In this document: positions 26,201 through 34,485 of the stretch, in pieces | Layout: each line of letters opens with the position of its first letter | Numbering within the stretch: position 1 is the first letter of the stretch | Assembly (NCBI GenBank): GCA_016215105.1 | Contig: JACRLJ010000061.1 | Span: 1 to 57,116, forward strand | Origin: Candidatus Hydrogenedentota bacterium | GTDB taxonomy: Bacteria > Hydrogenedentota > Hydrogenedentia > Hydrogenedentales > SLHB01 | DNA: 57,116 bases | Direction: 5' to 3' | Notes under the pieces: model-generated | The model's input: only the letters and a program-made list of their open reading frames with translations | The model's database searches: none | What the model was told of the DNA's origin: nothing | Program-made: the position numbers and the translations under genes

Positions 26201-29200
26201 ACTCATCGATCTGACTGGCGACGGCGTGGCCGACGATTTGAGCGGTGATGGCTTTGTTGACGCTAAGGACAAGGCGTGGGTGCTGACCCTTAAACCGTCA
26301 TCGCCATGGCAGCTCCCGATTTCTGACGAGCGCCAGGGTGGCGGATTGGGAACGCTTGGCGGCAAGGAGACCGATGACGCATCGGCGCCGTCGGAGATGC
26401 AGGATTCGATACTGGGATTGAACGTTGGCGTTGCGCCGAACGACCCGAAGCTGGAACAGGAAAAGGCGTCGGGAGACGTTGCGGCTGCAAACGACCCCGC
26501 GCCGAACGACCTATCGACAAAGCCAACGCACAGCATTGACGCGACGGCCGTTCGTGAGGCCGCAGTGGCGCGGGCGAAGGATCTTCGGACCAAACGCGCG
26601 AAAGGCCTGACGGCCGGCGGTCATCAAGGGGATGACCTGTTTGTGGTGATCACGCCTTCGGACAAGGCGCGCCGGTTCGAACATTTCCGCATGCTTGTTC
26701 CGGCAACGCTGCCGTCGCGGCCCGTTCCGGACCGAGTGGCGGGTGTCCAACTATCGCCGGCGAATCTGCTGAATCCGAAAGCGCTGCTCAAGACGAATCC
26801 CGAAGAAGGCGCCGTACAGGATTACTACGGCCACGACAATATCGAGTTTAATGTTCCGGCCAGGCTGACGAACCTTACGACAACGGATCAGATAATTCCC
26901 AAGAATTCTCCGCCTACGGAGGTACTGGGAATTCAGTGTTCGACGAACCGCGGCAACGCGGCAATCGCAGCGACTGGAACGGATGGTGTTGGCGGCGTCA
27001 AGCTGCTAAGCGTTCCCGGCGCCACCTGGACTCCGGGCGCCTTTGTGGGATACTGGCTCCTTGACGGCAACTACGAGCCGTATCAGATCACGGGCAATAC
27101 CGCAACGACACTCACGTTGTTGAGCGGTACGCCCAAGAACGGGTTCTACCGAATTGAGAAGGACCCGACCTTCCTGGAGCAGGTGGTGGTGGAGGTCTAT
27201 GAACCGGCTGACGGTTCGTTCAAGTTCGCGGATGATCTGCAACCGCTGGACATCGACCAGACTGTAAGCGGACTTGCCTTGTACCGGGATAACGATCAGA
27301 ATCCGTCGAACCGTAATGGAAAATTCGATCCTGACGTAGACATCCCGTTGAAACTGGATGTGACACCGTATATTGCCGCGCGCGCCGGTGAACCGCCCAA
27401 CCAAGTGCGATTCATCTTCTCAACGCCCGGCACCGACAACCTTGGACCGGGTTCCGCGTCGCTCCCGATGGCGAATCAGACTCGCCACCGCCAGTGGATT
27501 CCGGACACGTTTGGAACGGCGGAGGATGATCCGGACACGGGTCCCACGTTCTTTGTGGTGGTCCGGACCTCGAACAAACTGGTGACCGGAGCGACGCTCC
27601 GTATCGGTATTGTCTCGTGGGGTCCGAACACGCCGACGGAGCCTGATCCGGACACGTTCCCGCCCCCGCCTGTCACGCTACGAAGCGACGAATTCGATAT
27701 CTTCAGCGAATTCCCGTGGGGTTCGCGGGCCATCGGGTTCATTACTTTCTTCAAGGATCCATCAAGTTTGGATCCACCTGATTTGTCAGGATTCAACTGG
27801 GTGCGTTCGACGATTGCGCAGGCGGTTGTGACGAGTACGATGTACGGCGGCGTGCCAATACCCGCGGCCGATGACGTGGTGATCAATTCCGTGTCGCGTA
27901 GCGCTCTGCCGGCAGTCGTGGGAGCGGGCGGCCTATCGTTCACGATATCGGGTGTGAATTTCGGAGGGGCGCCGATCGTGACGCTTGCCGGAATCACTCT
28001 GACCGTGAATTCCGCCACCAATACGCTGATTGCGGTAACGATTCCCGCAGGCAGCACGTTTACGGCTCTACCGGTGCTGTTGAAAGTCACGAATTCGACC
28101 ACGGGCAAGTTCGCGGTGCGTGACGACTTGTTCACGTTGCCTGCGGTCGGCGACGTGTCAATTACCGGAGCATCTCCGAGCGCGCTGGATCCGGTGATTG
28201 GCGCAGGCGGGTTCCCCTTCACCATCACTGGGTCAGGCTTCGGCAACTCGCCGAAGGCGACGATCAATGGCGTAAATCTCACGATTACCTCCGCGACGGA
28301 TACCACCATCGCGGCGGTTATTCCGGCCGGCACGGCCTTCACTGTTACGCCAATCGTTCTCAAGGTTACCAATCCGACGACCGGCAAATCGCAGACGCGC
28401 GACGACCTGTTTACGCTCACGGGTGGCCCTCCACCCCCGCCGGATGTGGTTATTTCCGCGGTATCGGTCAGCGTTGTTCCGGCGACCATTCTGCCGGGCG
28501 GCTTGGCCCTGAATATCTCGGGCAGTGGTTTTGGATCTTCGCCGAAAGTCACCCTTCAGAGTCACACTCTGACCGTGAATTCGGCCGCGGATTCGCAAAT
28601 CGCGGTGACGATACCGGCCGGCACGACGTTCCTGCGGACGATCCCGATGACGCTAACGGTCAGCAATCCGCTGACGATTAAGCAGGCGTCCCGGGACGAT
28701 CTCATCAGCATCGCGTCGCAGCCGACAATCCTGAGCGTGACACCGAATCACGGCCCGAGCAGCGCGTTCCCGGTCAGGATCACGGGGACCAACTTCGATC
28801 AGCCGACGGTGTACTTTGGCGAGACGCTCATGCCGGTGCAGTCGTGGACCACGACGCAAATCATTGTGGCGTTTCCGACGGGTGGCCTGCCGTCTACGGG
28901 CCCGTTAGACGTGTTGGTGATCAACGCATCGACGGTGAGCGCTACTCTTACGGACGGGTTTGCGTATGAGAATCCGCCGGTACCGGGTCCGGCGCGCGCG
29001 TGTTTTATTGCGACAGCCGCGTACGGGACACCGCTGGAGAGCCACCTGACCACATTCCGCAATTTCCGGGATGGGGCGCTTTTGAAGTCGGCCGCGGGCG
29101 CGGCGCTCGTGGACGTGTACTACACAACGAGCCCGGCGATCGCGGACGCGGTGGCGGAACATCCGGTTCTGGCGCTCGTGGTCCGGCTGGTATTGACGCC

Positions 29201-29474
29201 GGTAGCGTGGCTGCTGGAGGCCCCGATCTCCGTGGGAAGCGTCCTGGTGGCGATGACTCTTGTATATGGGATGTTGCGCCGCCGGCGAAGTGAGATCGCG
29301 AACCAGTCACCTGTTCAGAATGGCGAGTATCCTCGCCTTCGTGATAACCTCGCATACGGCCTACGCCTATTACCCAATGGGCGCGTTTTCGACCCAGTCT
29401 CAGGAACTGGTCATTCCGAAATGGCCCCTCAGTTATATGGATACCAACCGGGACGGCGATATCAGCGGGCCTAA
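23289..29474 (+). CDS. giant exported Calx-beta/IPT protein with CFI-box-CTERM tail
   Basis: The ~2,060-residue surface or secreted protein starts at GTG 23289 (GGAGGT upstream), giving a clean signal peptide ending SAQA before QLSIDF; an upstream GTG 23133 also has AGGAG. A Calx-beta domain (GTAVPGRDYTPVSGTANFG) follows. The ~1,350-residue middle has no family I can name, with calcium-loop-like DTNGNNIFD and DSDGNGVYAGD. Four IPT/TIG domains begin near residues 1529, 1622, 1720 and 1812. The tail carries ACFIATAAYGTP (Cys1905), AAGAALVDVYY, a hydrophobic helix and RRRR near 1996, the layout of CFI-box-CTERM proteins. The frame continues about 60 atypical residues past the arginines and overlaps the next gene by 155 bp, so the natural stop may be lost. 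Confidence 0.85.
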   Translation: MRNQFSLLRGAGLAIVLLATGLFWTPSAQAQLSIDFSAATYTGAEGTAIDVTINISAAPGAGNSASVDYACVGGTAVPGRDYTPVSGTANFGATTTSVTFSIPTFANDWIVCDPTVIVRLSNPIGNGVAVILGTQNNDAPTIVTITKEAPSTATVTAEDHIRDAEGLLPLEDWVPLFTFTLTTAQDQPAYRRVQQLVYDIKHDGFPDPRPYDTVGGHPPQDTIQEFAIVQDGGPDGKPDGELSFVWDSSPIYRWNNAGAPYGTVTDTGATLEYNLDLSTGPFALTPAPDTGNQYFVVVRTSAYWFNRLTMSANLQFLRLIDVHGVFPFNCDGKPVDSYPEKIPWVASEKGYSSSFAVHDVTSGPAAGLANRLNPWYANAWNYPKYLYTPFAERLRPRYDKVGNFFDLVTGEWMDVRNLFPLEQWNAVIGITAHGAEKTVDDDPTATGNKISFPGEMDEVNVVLTDIGADPLVPGSGGFDPRTALHTVTDEGNVFTGTDTHHAKGNDFAFSGLWVFHDTNGNNIFDPPIQSNTAGVEFVDFPLWPYGTFVNGQQVFGIHEWEYVSFPPDGGDPWWKMKLQFFDGRRRAAGETPTGYLDPTPHAFASGPYIPSDHFHNYFVVVRPDSGYQDVSLLPGDGTGMPAGADLRAFIEPRRYNAFKGQEDGGIHFTLQRPILWEPWQNNSEWTASEPWWPQRTLNANNAKPIRNAVEIHDLVLTYSSDNTYDRITNVDYSNSSMIDTNGLPSSYAFGSSTFDTWLDPFGLLQGQFHYGQSVGTVTWQMYFYGTFPGNVAVFNTDWHSKFQYPYETAPFFNPFFDGTAMPPRSIFFSNPPAQPTLPDYSTWISNVGPSGLAPGRYPSAADWPLAQRATRILKQHIDIDGPATAILGINLVGVDDPVTNRIAPMSLSEITVAIYGSEFLPADLATLNAQGAASSGVALYEDSDGNGVYAGDLGGDQVVTLQGLAWRTTPELIDLTGDGVADDLSGDGFVDAKDKAWVLTLKPSSPWQLPISDERQGGGLGTLGGKETDDASAPSEMQDSILGLNVGVAPNDPKLEQEKASGDVAAANDPAPNDLSTKPTHSIDATAVREAAVARAKDLRTKRAKGLTAGGHQGDDLFVVITPSDKARRFEHFRMLVPATLPSRPVPDRVAGVQLSPANLLNPKALLKTNPEEGAVQDYYGHDNIEFNVPARLTNLTTTDQIIPKNSPPTEVLGIQCSTNRGNAAIAATGTDGVGGVKLLSVPGATWTPGAFVGYWLLDGNYEPYQITGNTATTLTLLSGTPKNGFYRIEKDPTFLEQVVVEVYEPADGSFKFADDLQPLDIDQTVSGLALYRDNDQNPSNRNGKFDPDVDIPLKLDVTPYIAARAGEPPNQVRFIFSTPGTDNLGPGSASLPMANQTRHRQWIPDTFGTAEDDPDTGPTFFVVVRTSNKLVTGATLRIGIVSWGPNTPTEPDPDTFPPPPVTLRSDEFDIFSEFPWGSRAIGFITFFKDPSSLDPPDLSGFNWVRSTIAQAVVTSTMYGGVPIPAADDVVINSVSRSALPAVVGAGGLSFTISGVNFGGAPIVTLAGITLTVNSATNTLIAVTIPAGSTFTALPVLLKVTNSTTGKFAVRDDLFTLPAVGDVSITGASPSALDPVIGAGGFPFTITGSGFGNSPKATINGVNLTITSATDTTIAAVIPAGTAFTVTPIVLKVTNPTTGKSQTRDDLFTLTGGPPPPPDVVISAVSVSVVPATILPGGLALNISGSGFGSSPKVTLQSHTLTVNSAADSQIAVTIPAGTTFLRTIPMTLTVSNPLTIKQASRDDLISIASQPTILSVTPNHGPSSAFPVRITGTNFDQPTVYFGETLMPVQSWTTTQIIVAFPTGGLPSTGPLDVLVINASTVSATLTDGFAYENPPVPGPARACFIATAAYGTPLESHLTTFRNFRDGALLKSAAGAALVDVYYTTSPAIADAVAEHPVLALVVRLVLTPVAWLLEAPISVGSVLVAMTLVYGMLRRRRSEIANQSPVQNGEYPRLRDNLAYGLRLLPNGRVFDPVSGTGHSEMAPQLYGYQPGRRYQRA

Positions 29475-32400
29475 CGAAGGTATCCCGATTACGTTCGAGA
29501 CGGGGAATCTGGGGTTCAGTGGCTCTGAAATCGACCTCGTAAAGAGCGCATTCAAGACCTGGTCGGATGTTCCGACTGCGTTCATTGGATTTCGCTACAC
29601 GGATCCGGTGCCCAACCTTCCCGATTCGCTGGAGCTTTCGGCGGATATCGGAGCAATGGACTATTTCAACTACGTCGCGAAGGAAACTACTGGCGATACC
29701 CAGGTGCTTCCAAGCGGGGTCGCTGGCATGACCTTTATCACGTCCACCGTGGACGCGACCCAGATATACATAGACGGAAACTCCTACGACATCAACGGTG
29801 GCACCATTCTTGATGTGGACATCGCGCTGAGCGACATTCTTGCAGAGACGAATCTCGCGGGCGCGGCAACCGTAAACATCGGGTACATGCTAGGGCTTGC
29901 CGCGAATCCCCTGGGCTATAACTTGCGGGGAGTCAGTATCCGGACGGAGGACGGGTATTGGCCCCTGGCGTTCTACCTGCCCGAGCATGGCTTTAAGTCA
30001 ATAGCGATGTGGGAAAATCCGCATGTTCAGTTGCGCGATGCGTCCGGCCAACTAAAGAATTTCGGCGTGACACCGTCCATGTTTCCGTACCTGCACTGGT
30101 ACGCCCCGGGACCCGTTCTGGCCCCGACACGGTTCTCCGCCGACTACGAGTACGCCAGTCCTACAAAGTCGGTGGCGGAAGTGGAAGCGGAACTCAGTCC
30201 GCTTCCGAAATCCGCGGTTGAACCGTATCTTACCGGTATCGGAGTATCGTATCTTTTCCAGAACTTCGCTGGTCAGAATGCAAATTTGATGAGCCAGCCC
30301 GCAAAGGGTCTCAAACTCAAGGTATCCGAGAACTTCGCCGCTGGACTCTCCACCGCCAATCTCTTCACGGACTACTTGGTGGACGGAAAGTACCGCGTAT
30401 ACCGGACGGAGCTTCAGTCGCAGGACGCGCTTGGTTTGCGTCTGGAAGTGGACCTGGCGACTCTGCGTCCAGAGGAAGAGCTTTGGGTAATCGATCCCAC
30501 GGTCATGCGATCCTTTGGGCCGTTCACGCGCACAACCGGTCCCCGCAGCCATCGTTGGCTGCCCTGGGTGCAGGGCGATACGACGGCCTTGGTGGTGCGC
30601 TCCACCGGCGCAGAGACGCCCGACGTGACGATCGAGCAGGGATCGCATTTCTTCCGATCCCTGGACGAGGCGGCCAAAGAGTTAGGGTGTTACGTAAACG
30701 TCGCGTGCGAGACTGACGCGACACTCCAGAAGATTTCTTCCGGCATAGGGCTCGTCCAGGCCATAATCGGCTTCAGCGGCTTTATGGCGTCCGGAAGTCT
30801 GCTCACTAACCCGGACACAGCGGAGCGCGAACCGTACTTTTTGACCGCCAATCACGTGATCGGCGACATTGACATTGCGCTGAGTTGCGACATTTTCTGG
30901 GACTACCGGATCGCGACCTGCGCCGGCGTCAGCCCGCCCTCGCTGTCCTCCGTGCCGCGTAGCTCAGTCACTGAATTGCTCGCCACGCTGCAGCCGCTGG
31001 ACGCCTCGCTGGTCAAACTGGACACCGTGCCCGTGGGCTCCTATGGCCGCGCGTATCTTGGGTGGGATTTCCGCCTGCCGAGCACAAAAGATGGCGAGAA
31101 CCGGTTCGTGGGCATTAGCCACCCTGGCGGTAGTCACATGCGCCTCTCCAAAGGAAAGATTGCGTCCATTGGCAACGAGGTCCTTGTGAGTGAATTCGGA
31201 CCGGTAATCGGCATGATTGAGTGCGACTTCGATTCAGGCGTGGTAGAACCGGGATCTTCCGGTTCCCCGCTGATGTACGACGACCCCGATCATCGCGTTC
31301 TCGGAATGCTAAGCAATGGCGACTCCAGCCAGACCTGCGAGACAAATCCATACAAAGCGAGCTACGCGTCGTTCCGCGATTTCTTTCCCTTTATCGCCGG
31401 CTACCTAACCGGAACACCTGCCCCGACACCGGAAGACCGGTGCGGTCAGGAAGGCGCGCGCGACCTCGCGCCAGATGATATTGCGGCGCTCAGCGACCTC
31501 TACCCCCGGAAAGGCGAGGACGTTTTCTTCAGCTTCCAGCAGGAAGCAAGAACTCACACCAACGGGCAAACGCTTCCAAGCGTTCCTATCGCCGGCGGTT
31601 TGATAATAGCCTATTGCGACACGGACAACGACCCCAGCACGTCGCGCATTCCGGTGTTCTCAACACTGACCAGCCTGTACCAAGTTCAAAACGCGACACG
31701 CGGCCGATTCGACATGAAAGGGTTGTACAAACAGTTCGAGACCAGCGCGGGCGGCCTATTTGACGCCACCTACACGTTTACGGTAAGCCCGATCTACAGT
31801 CCGCTGTGGCTGCACTTGTCCTTGGATCCCAAGAGTTACGACTCGACGCACGACGGATCATTCGTTACCGGTGGTCTTCCCGGGTTCAGTTTCTCATCGG
31901 GCTATCCCTCCGAGGTGTTCCATGAAAACGGGAACCTCCTGGACGAATCGCGCTACGATGAAGGCACTCCGCTCAAGTACGACCGTATCCGGCGCCAGGT
32001 GATTAGCGCGGATTCGATGCGCTCACTTGCCACCATTCTGCCCGGGACCAAACCGATGTTTGGCGACGGCGTATCCAATTGTCCCTACGCGGTGGCGTCG
32101 ATAGGTCTGTCTTCAAGCAAAGGTCCGGATGCGCTGCGGGCGCTACGCGACCGCTACCTGCTGCACAGCGCGGTTGGCGCGGCCTTGGTTGACGTCTATT
32201 ACCATGTCGGGCCGTCACTTGCGGAATACCTGCTGACGCACGCGACAGCATGGCGTGTAGCCCATGCCGCCGCGGCGAGCGTCGAGTGGTCGCTCTCCCA
32301 TTCGGTTCACGTTGTTACCGCCGCTTTAGTTCTGATGTTCATGACGCTGGGAGGACTGAAACTTATGCGCCGCCGGATGGTACGACGGTCAACCCTGCTG

Positions 32401-33003
32401 ACGCTGGCTCTGAGCGCGCCGTTCCTGTTCGCAAGTTCGGGTAGCGCGCAGCTCTTGCAGATGAGCAACGAGCAAATGGTGGCGGCGTCCAATGACATTG
32501 TTACGGGTGAGGTCGTGGCCGTTGAAAGCCACTGGAACGACCGCAAACAAATTGTCACGGATGTGACCATCAAGGTGAACGACGTCATCAAAGGCAAGGC
32601 CAACAAGGATGGCCACGTTTCTCTTCAGGTACCCGGCGGCCGTGTGGGCGGTATCGTCACGAGAGTGACATTCATGCCCGCATTCTCTCCGCAGGAAAAG
32701 GTAGTTGTGTTTCTGGAAAACCGGAAGAGCGGTCCCAAGAACACGGCTGCAAGTCCGCTGATCGTAGGCGGCACACGCGGGAAACTCGAGATTACCGAGG
32801 ACGCCACAACCAAGGCGGCCTACGTGACCGGCGGCAGTGAAGAAGCCCAACTACAGATCGCCGAAGCCAACTCCGAGATGGCGAAAGAGTCCAAGGACGC
32901 CAGCGCGACCCCGAAGGACATGGCGCAGTCCAACGAAAAGATTGCGCTCAGTGACTATACCCAGTACTTGCGCGGCATAGTGGCGAAACAGAAGAATAAG
33001 TGA
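29320..33003 (+). CDS. exported trypsin-like protease nested in a degenerate matrixin, CTERM tail, C-terminal fusion
   Basis: From ATG 29320 a signal peptide (MASILAFVITSHTAYA) precedes a matrixin-like region with ITFETGNLGFSG, VKSAFKTWSDVPTAF and ILDVDIALSDIL. Where HExxHxxGxxH should be, residues 185-195 read VNIGYMLGLAA, so the zinc site is gone. A trypsin-like domain follows with His512 (TANHV), Asp561 (LDASLVKLD) and Ser649 (GSSGSP), and then the matrixin-type ending APDDIAALSDLYP (719-729). Thus the serine protease appears inserted in the metalloprotease fold. A CTERM-like tail begins at Cys921 and shares GAALVDVYY with the upstream protein, ending in a helix and RRRMVRR near 1016. The frame then continues without a stop into a small exported protein (see 32365). 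Confidence 0.8.
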   Translation: MASILAFVITSHTAYAYYPMGAFSTQSQELVIPKWPLSYMDTNRDGDISGPNEGIPITFETGNLGFSGSEIDLVKSAFKTWSDVPTAFIGFRYTDPVPNLPDSLELSADIGAMDYFNYVAKETTGDTQVLPSGVAGMTFITSTVDATQIYIDGNSYDINGGTILDVDIALSDILAETNLAGAATVNIGYMLGLAANPLGYNLRGVSIRTEDGYWPLAFYLPEHGFKSIAMWENPHVQLRDASGQLKNFGVTPSMFPYLHWYAPGPVLAPTRFSADYEYASPTKSVAEVEAELSPLPKSAVEPYLTGIGVSYLFQNFAGQNANLMSQPAKGLKLKVSENFAAGLSTANLFTDYLVDGKYRVYRTELQSQDALGLRLEVDLATLRPEEELWVIDPTVMRSFGPFTRTTGPRSHRWLPWVQGDTTALVVRSTGAETPDVTIEQGSHFFRSLDEAAKELGCYVNVACETDATLQKISSGIGLVQAIIGFSGFMASGSLLTNPDTAEREPYFLTANHVIGDIDIALSCDIFWDYRIATCAGVSPPSLSSVPRSSVTELLATLQPLDASLVKLDTVPVGSYGRAYLGWDFRLPSTKDGENRFVGISHPGGSHMRLSKGKIASIGNEVLVSEFGPVIGMIECDFDSGVVEPGSSGSPLMYDDPDHRVLGMLSNGDSSQTCETNPYKASYASFRDFFPFIAGYLTGTPAPTPEDRCGQEGARDLAPDDIAALSDLYPRKGEDVFFSFQQEARTHTNGQTLPSVPIAGGLIIAYCDTDNDPSTSRIPVFSTLTSLYQVQNATRGRFDMKGLYKQFETSAGGLFDATYTFTVSPIYSPLWLHLSLDPKSYDSTHDGSFVTGGLPGFSFSSGYPSEVFHENGNLLDESRYDEGTPLKYDRIRRQVISADSMRSLATILPGTKPMFGDGVSNCPYAVASIGLSSSKGPDALRALRDRYLLHSAVGAALVDVYYHVGPSLAEYLLTHATAWRVAHAAAASVEWSLSHSVHVVTAALVLMFMTLGGLKLMRRRMVRRSTLLTLALSAPFLFASSGSAQLLQMSNEQMVAASNDIVTGEVVAVESHWNDRKQIVTDVTIKVNDVIKGKANKDGHVSLQVPGGRVGGIVTRVTFMPAFSPQEKVVVFLENRKSGPKNTAASPLIVGGTRGKLEITEDATTKAAYVTGGSEEAQLQIAEANSEMAKESKDASATPKDMAQSNEKIALSDYTQYLRGIVAKQKNK
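32365..33003 (+). CDS. small exported protein, possible independent product of internal start
   Basis: ATG 32365 lies in frame inside the upstream gene, preceded by GGGAGGA at good spacing, and begins a clear signal peptide (RRSTLLTLALSAPFLFASSGSA). The 212-residue product has MSNEQMVAASNDIVTGEVVAVESHW, VTDVTIKVNDVIKGK, VSLQVPGGRVGG and SPQEKVVVFL, a pattern I associate with small exported proteins of unknown function. It is probably a separate gene whose upstream neighbour lost its stop, giving both a fusion and a free form. An intrinsic terminator follows. Confidence 0.6.
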   Translation: MRRRMVRRSTLLTLALSAPFLFASSGSAQLLQMSNEQMVAASNDIVTGEVVAVESHWNDRKQIVTDVTIKVNDVIKGKANKDGHVSLQVPGGRVGGIVTRVTFMPAFSPQEKVVVFLENRKSGPKNTAASPLIVGGTRGKLEITEDATTKAAYVTGGSEEAQLQIAEANSEMAKESKDASATPKDMAQSNEKIALSDYTQYLRGIVAKQKNK

Positions 33004-33030
33004 CGTAGCCGTAAGAATTCGGCAAACACC

Positions 33031-33064
33031 GCCCCGGATCGTAAATGTTCCGGGGCTTTTTTTT
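33031..33064 (+). terminator. rho-independent terminator of the CTERM operon
   Basis: GCCCCGGA, a 10-nt loop, TCCGGGGC, then eight T. It lies 28 bp after the stop codon and cleanly ends the unit begun at the 23010 promoter. Confidence 0.93.
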
Positions 33065-33087
33065 CGACGCGGCAACTGTCCCGTAAG

Positions 33088-33140
33088 CTTCTTTGTCCGC
33101 AACTTCCACGGTGTTAGCGTAGATGTTGCGGACAAAGAAG
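33088..33140. repeat. 16-bp perfect inverted repeat with 21-nt loop
   Basis: CTTCTTTGTCCGCAAC at 33088-33103 is exactly complementary to GTTGCGGACAAAGAAG at 33125-33140. No T-run follows on either side. It lies between the terminator and the T2SS operon and could be a structured RNA, a regulatory element or a mobile-repeat remnant. The rest of 33141-33548 has no recognisable gene; a dispersed repeat occupies 33308-33350. Confidence 0.75.
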
Positions 33141-33307
33141 TCATACCAATAACTCTGCCGTTGCGGCCGGGCCGCCTTGGGCGTGAGTATTCCGAAGGCT
33201 CTGGCCCGGTAGCCCAGCCAATGCCTCGCCTTACGTCAACCCGCGAAGGCGGGCGCGCGTTCTTTGATTGATGAAAGCCGAGGCGCCGTGGCGCCCGGAG
33301 CCATTCC

Positions 33308-33350
33308 GGGAATCCGGTCAGAATGTCGGCTTTTTTAACGCGGCGCGGCC
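33308..33350 (+). repeat. ATTCCGGCCAGAAAG-family repeat, copy 2
   Basis: GGGAATCCGGTCAGAATGTC, a T-run, then AACGCGGCGCGGCC; aligned with copies at 224-273 and 40322-40360. Confidence 0.55.
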
Positions 33351-33548
33351 ATTTTGGCGAGTTCTGGTTAATGCCAAATCCAGGCCTGGAGCGAGTAGGC
33401 GCTGGGGGTCTCTGCTTAAAGGTTGTGTTCCACAGGCACAAGTCCGTATATTCTCTAGTGGGAAGCGGGGATTTCCGCGCGGGACAGGGCCGGCTGCGAA
33501 CCAGGCCTGCCGCGTTAGCCCCGCATAGGTTGGTCAAAGGATTTCAGG

Positions 33549-34442
33549 TTGCGAAGCCTCATCATACGTCAGTTGTTCGTGCTGGTTGACCTCGCGCTCG
33601 CGCTTGCGCTGATCGCGGTGCTATGGTTGGTTGTCGCGCGAGTACTTCGTCCCGAAGCGGCGGCGCCGGCGCCGGGCGCCGTGGAGGGTGCGACCGCTCA
33701 GCCGCTCGAACTGCGCGAAGTCCGTGCGCGGGCCGACTATGACGTGATAGCGAATAGCGCGCTCTTCGGTCCAGGCGGCCAGATCGCGCCGCCGCAGGCG
33801 CCGATTGATGTTCCCGCGAACGACCCGGTGGTAGCGACCAAACTTCCACTTCGGTTGGTTGGCACGGCCGCTGCGGCGCCGACCGACCCGGTCGCTACGG
33901 CGACGATTGAAAACGTGGCGTCCAAGACGCAGGCGGTGTACTACCTGAACGATGAGATTATGGCGGGCGTCAAGCTCGTCGAAGTGCAACGGCGCAAGGT
34001 CCTCTTGGAGAATAATCAGAAGCGCGAGCTTCTGAGCATGGACGAGGAGCCCCCTGCGCCCGCGGGGCCGGTGGTTGCTTCCGCGGCGGATGCGGGGCCG
34101 AAGCTCGGCGCGAGCCCGCTGAAGATTTCGATGAAGAAGGACGAGTTGATTACCGAGCTCTCCGCGAATTACGCGGACATCTTGGGGCAGGTGAGTCCCG
34201 AGCAACACACGGACGCGAGCGGAAAAGTGGACGGTTACACGTCCAAGAATCTGGCCAACGTTCCTCTGGCAAAGAAGATGGGTTTGCAGAACGACGACGT
34301 GCTTCAACAGATCAACGGCGTGACCATTGACAGTCCCGAGAAGATCGTGGAAGTGGCCAACAAGTTCAAGGACAATCGCACCTTCCAGTTGACGATCCAA
34401 CGCAACGGGAAACGCCAGGTAATCACATACAATTTGGAGTAA
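33549..34442 (+). CDS. gspC: type II secretion inner-membrane protein GspC with PDZ-like domain
   Basis: GspC links the inner-membrane platform to the secretin. The 297-residue protein has one N-terminal helix (VLVDLALALALIAVLWLVV), a Pro/Ala linker, an HR-domain-like stretch (LPLRLVGTAAA, AVYYLNDEIMAGVKLVEVQRRKVLLEN) and a C-terminal PDZ-like domain (PLAKKMGLQNDDVLQQINGVTIDSPEKIVEV). The TTG start follows AAGGA. It begins the gspC-M operon. The PDZ ending rather than a coiled coil matches the E. coli/Klebsiella-type GspC layout. Confidence 0.88.
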   Translation: MRSLIIRQLFVLVDLALALALIAVLWLVVARVLRPEAAAPAPGAVEGATAQPLELREVRARADYDVIANSALFGPGGQIAPPQAPIDVPANDPVVATKLPLRLVGTAAAAPTDPVATATIENVASKTQAVYYLNDEIMAGVKLVEVQRRKVLLENNQKRELLSMDEEPPAPAGPVVASAADAGPKLGASPLKISMKKDELITELSANYADILGQVSPEQHTDASGKVDGYTSKNLANVPLAKKMGLQNDDVLQQINGVTIDSPEKIVEVANKFKDNRTFQLTIQRNGKRQVITYNLE

Positions 34443-34485
34443 TTGCGCCAGCATGAAATCCCGGCTAACAGGGGAGGACAGGACA

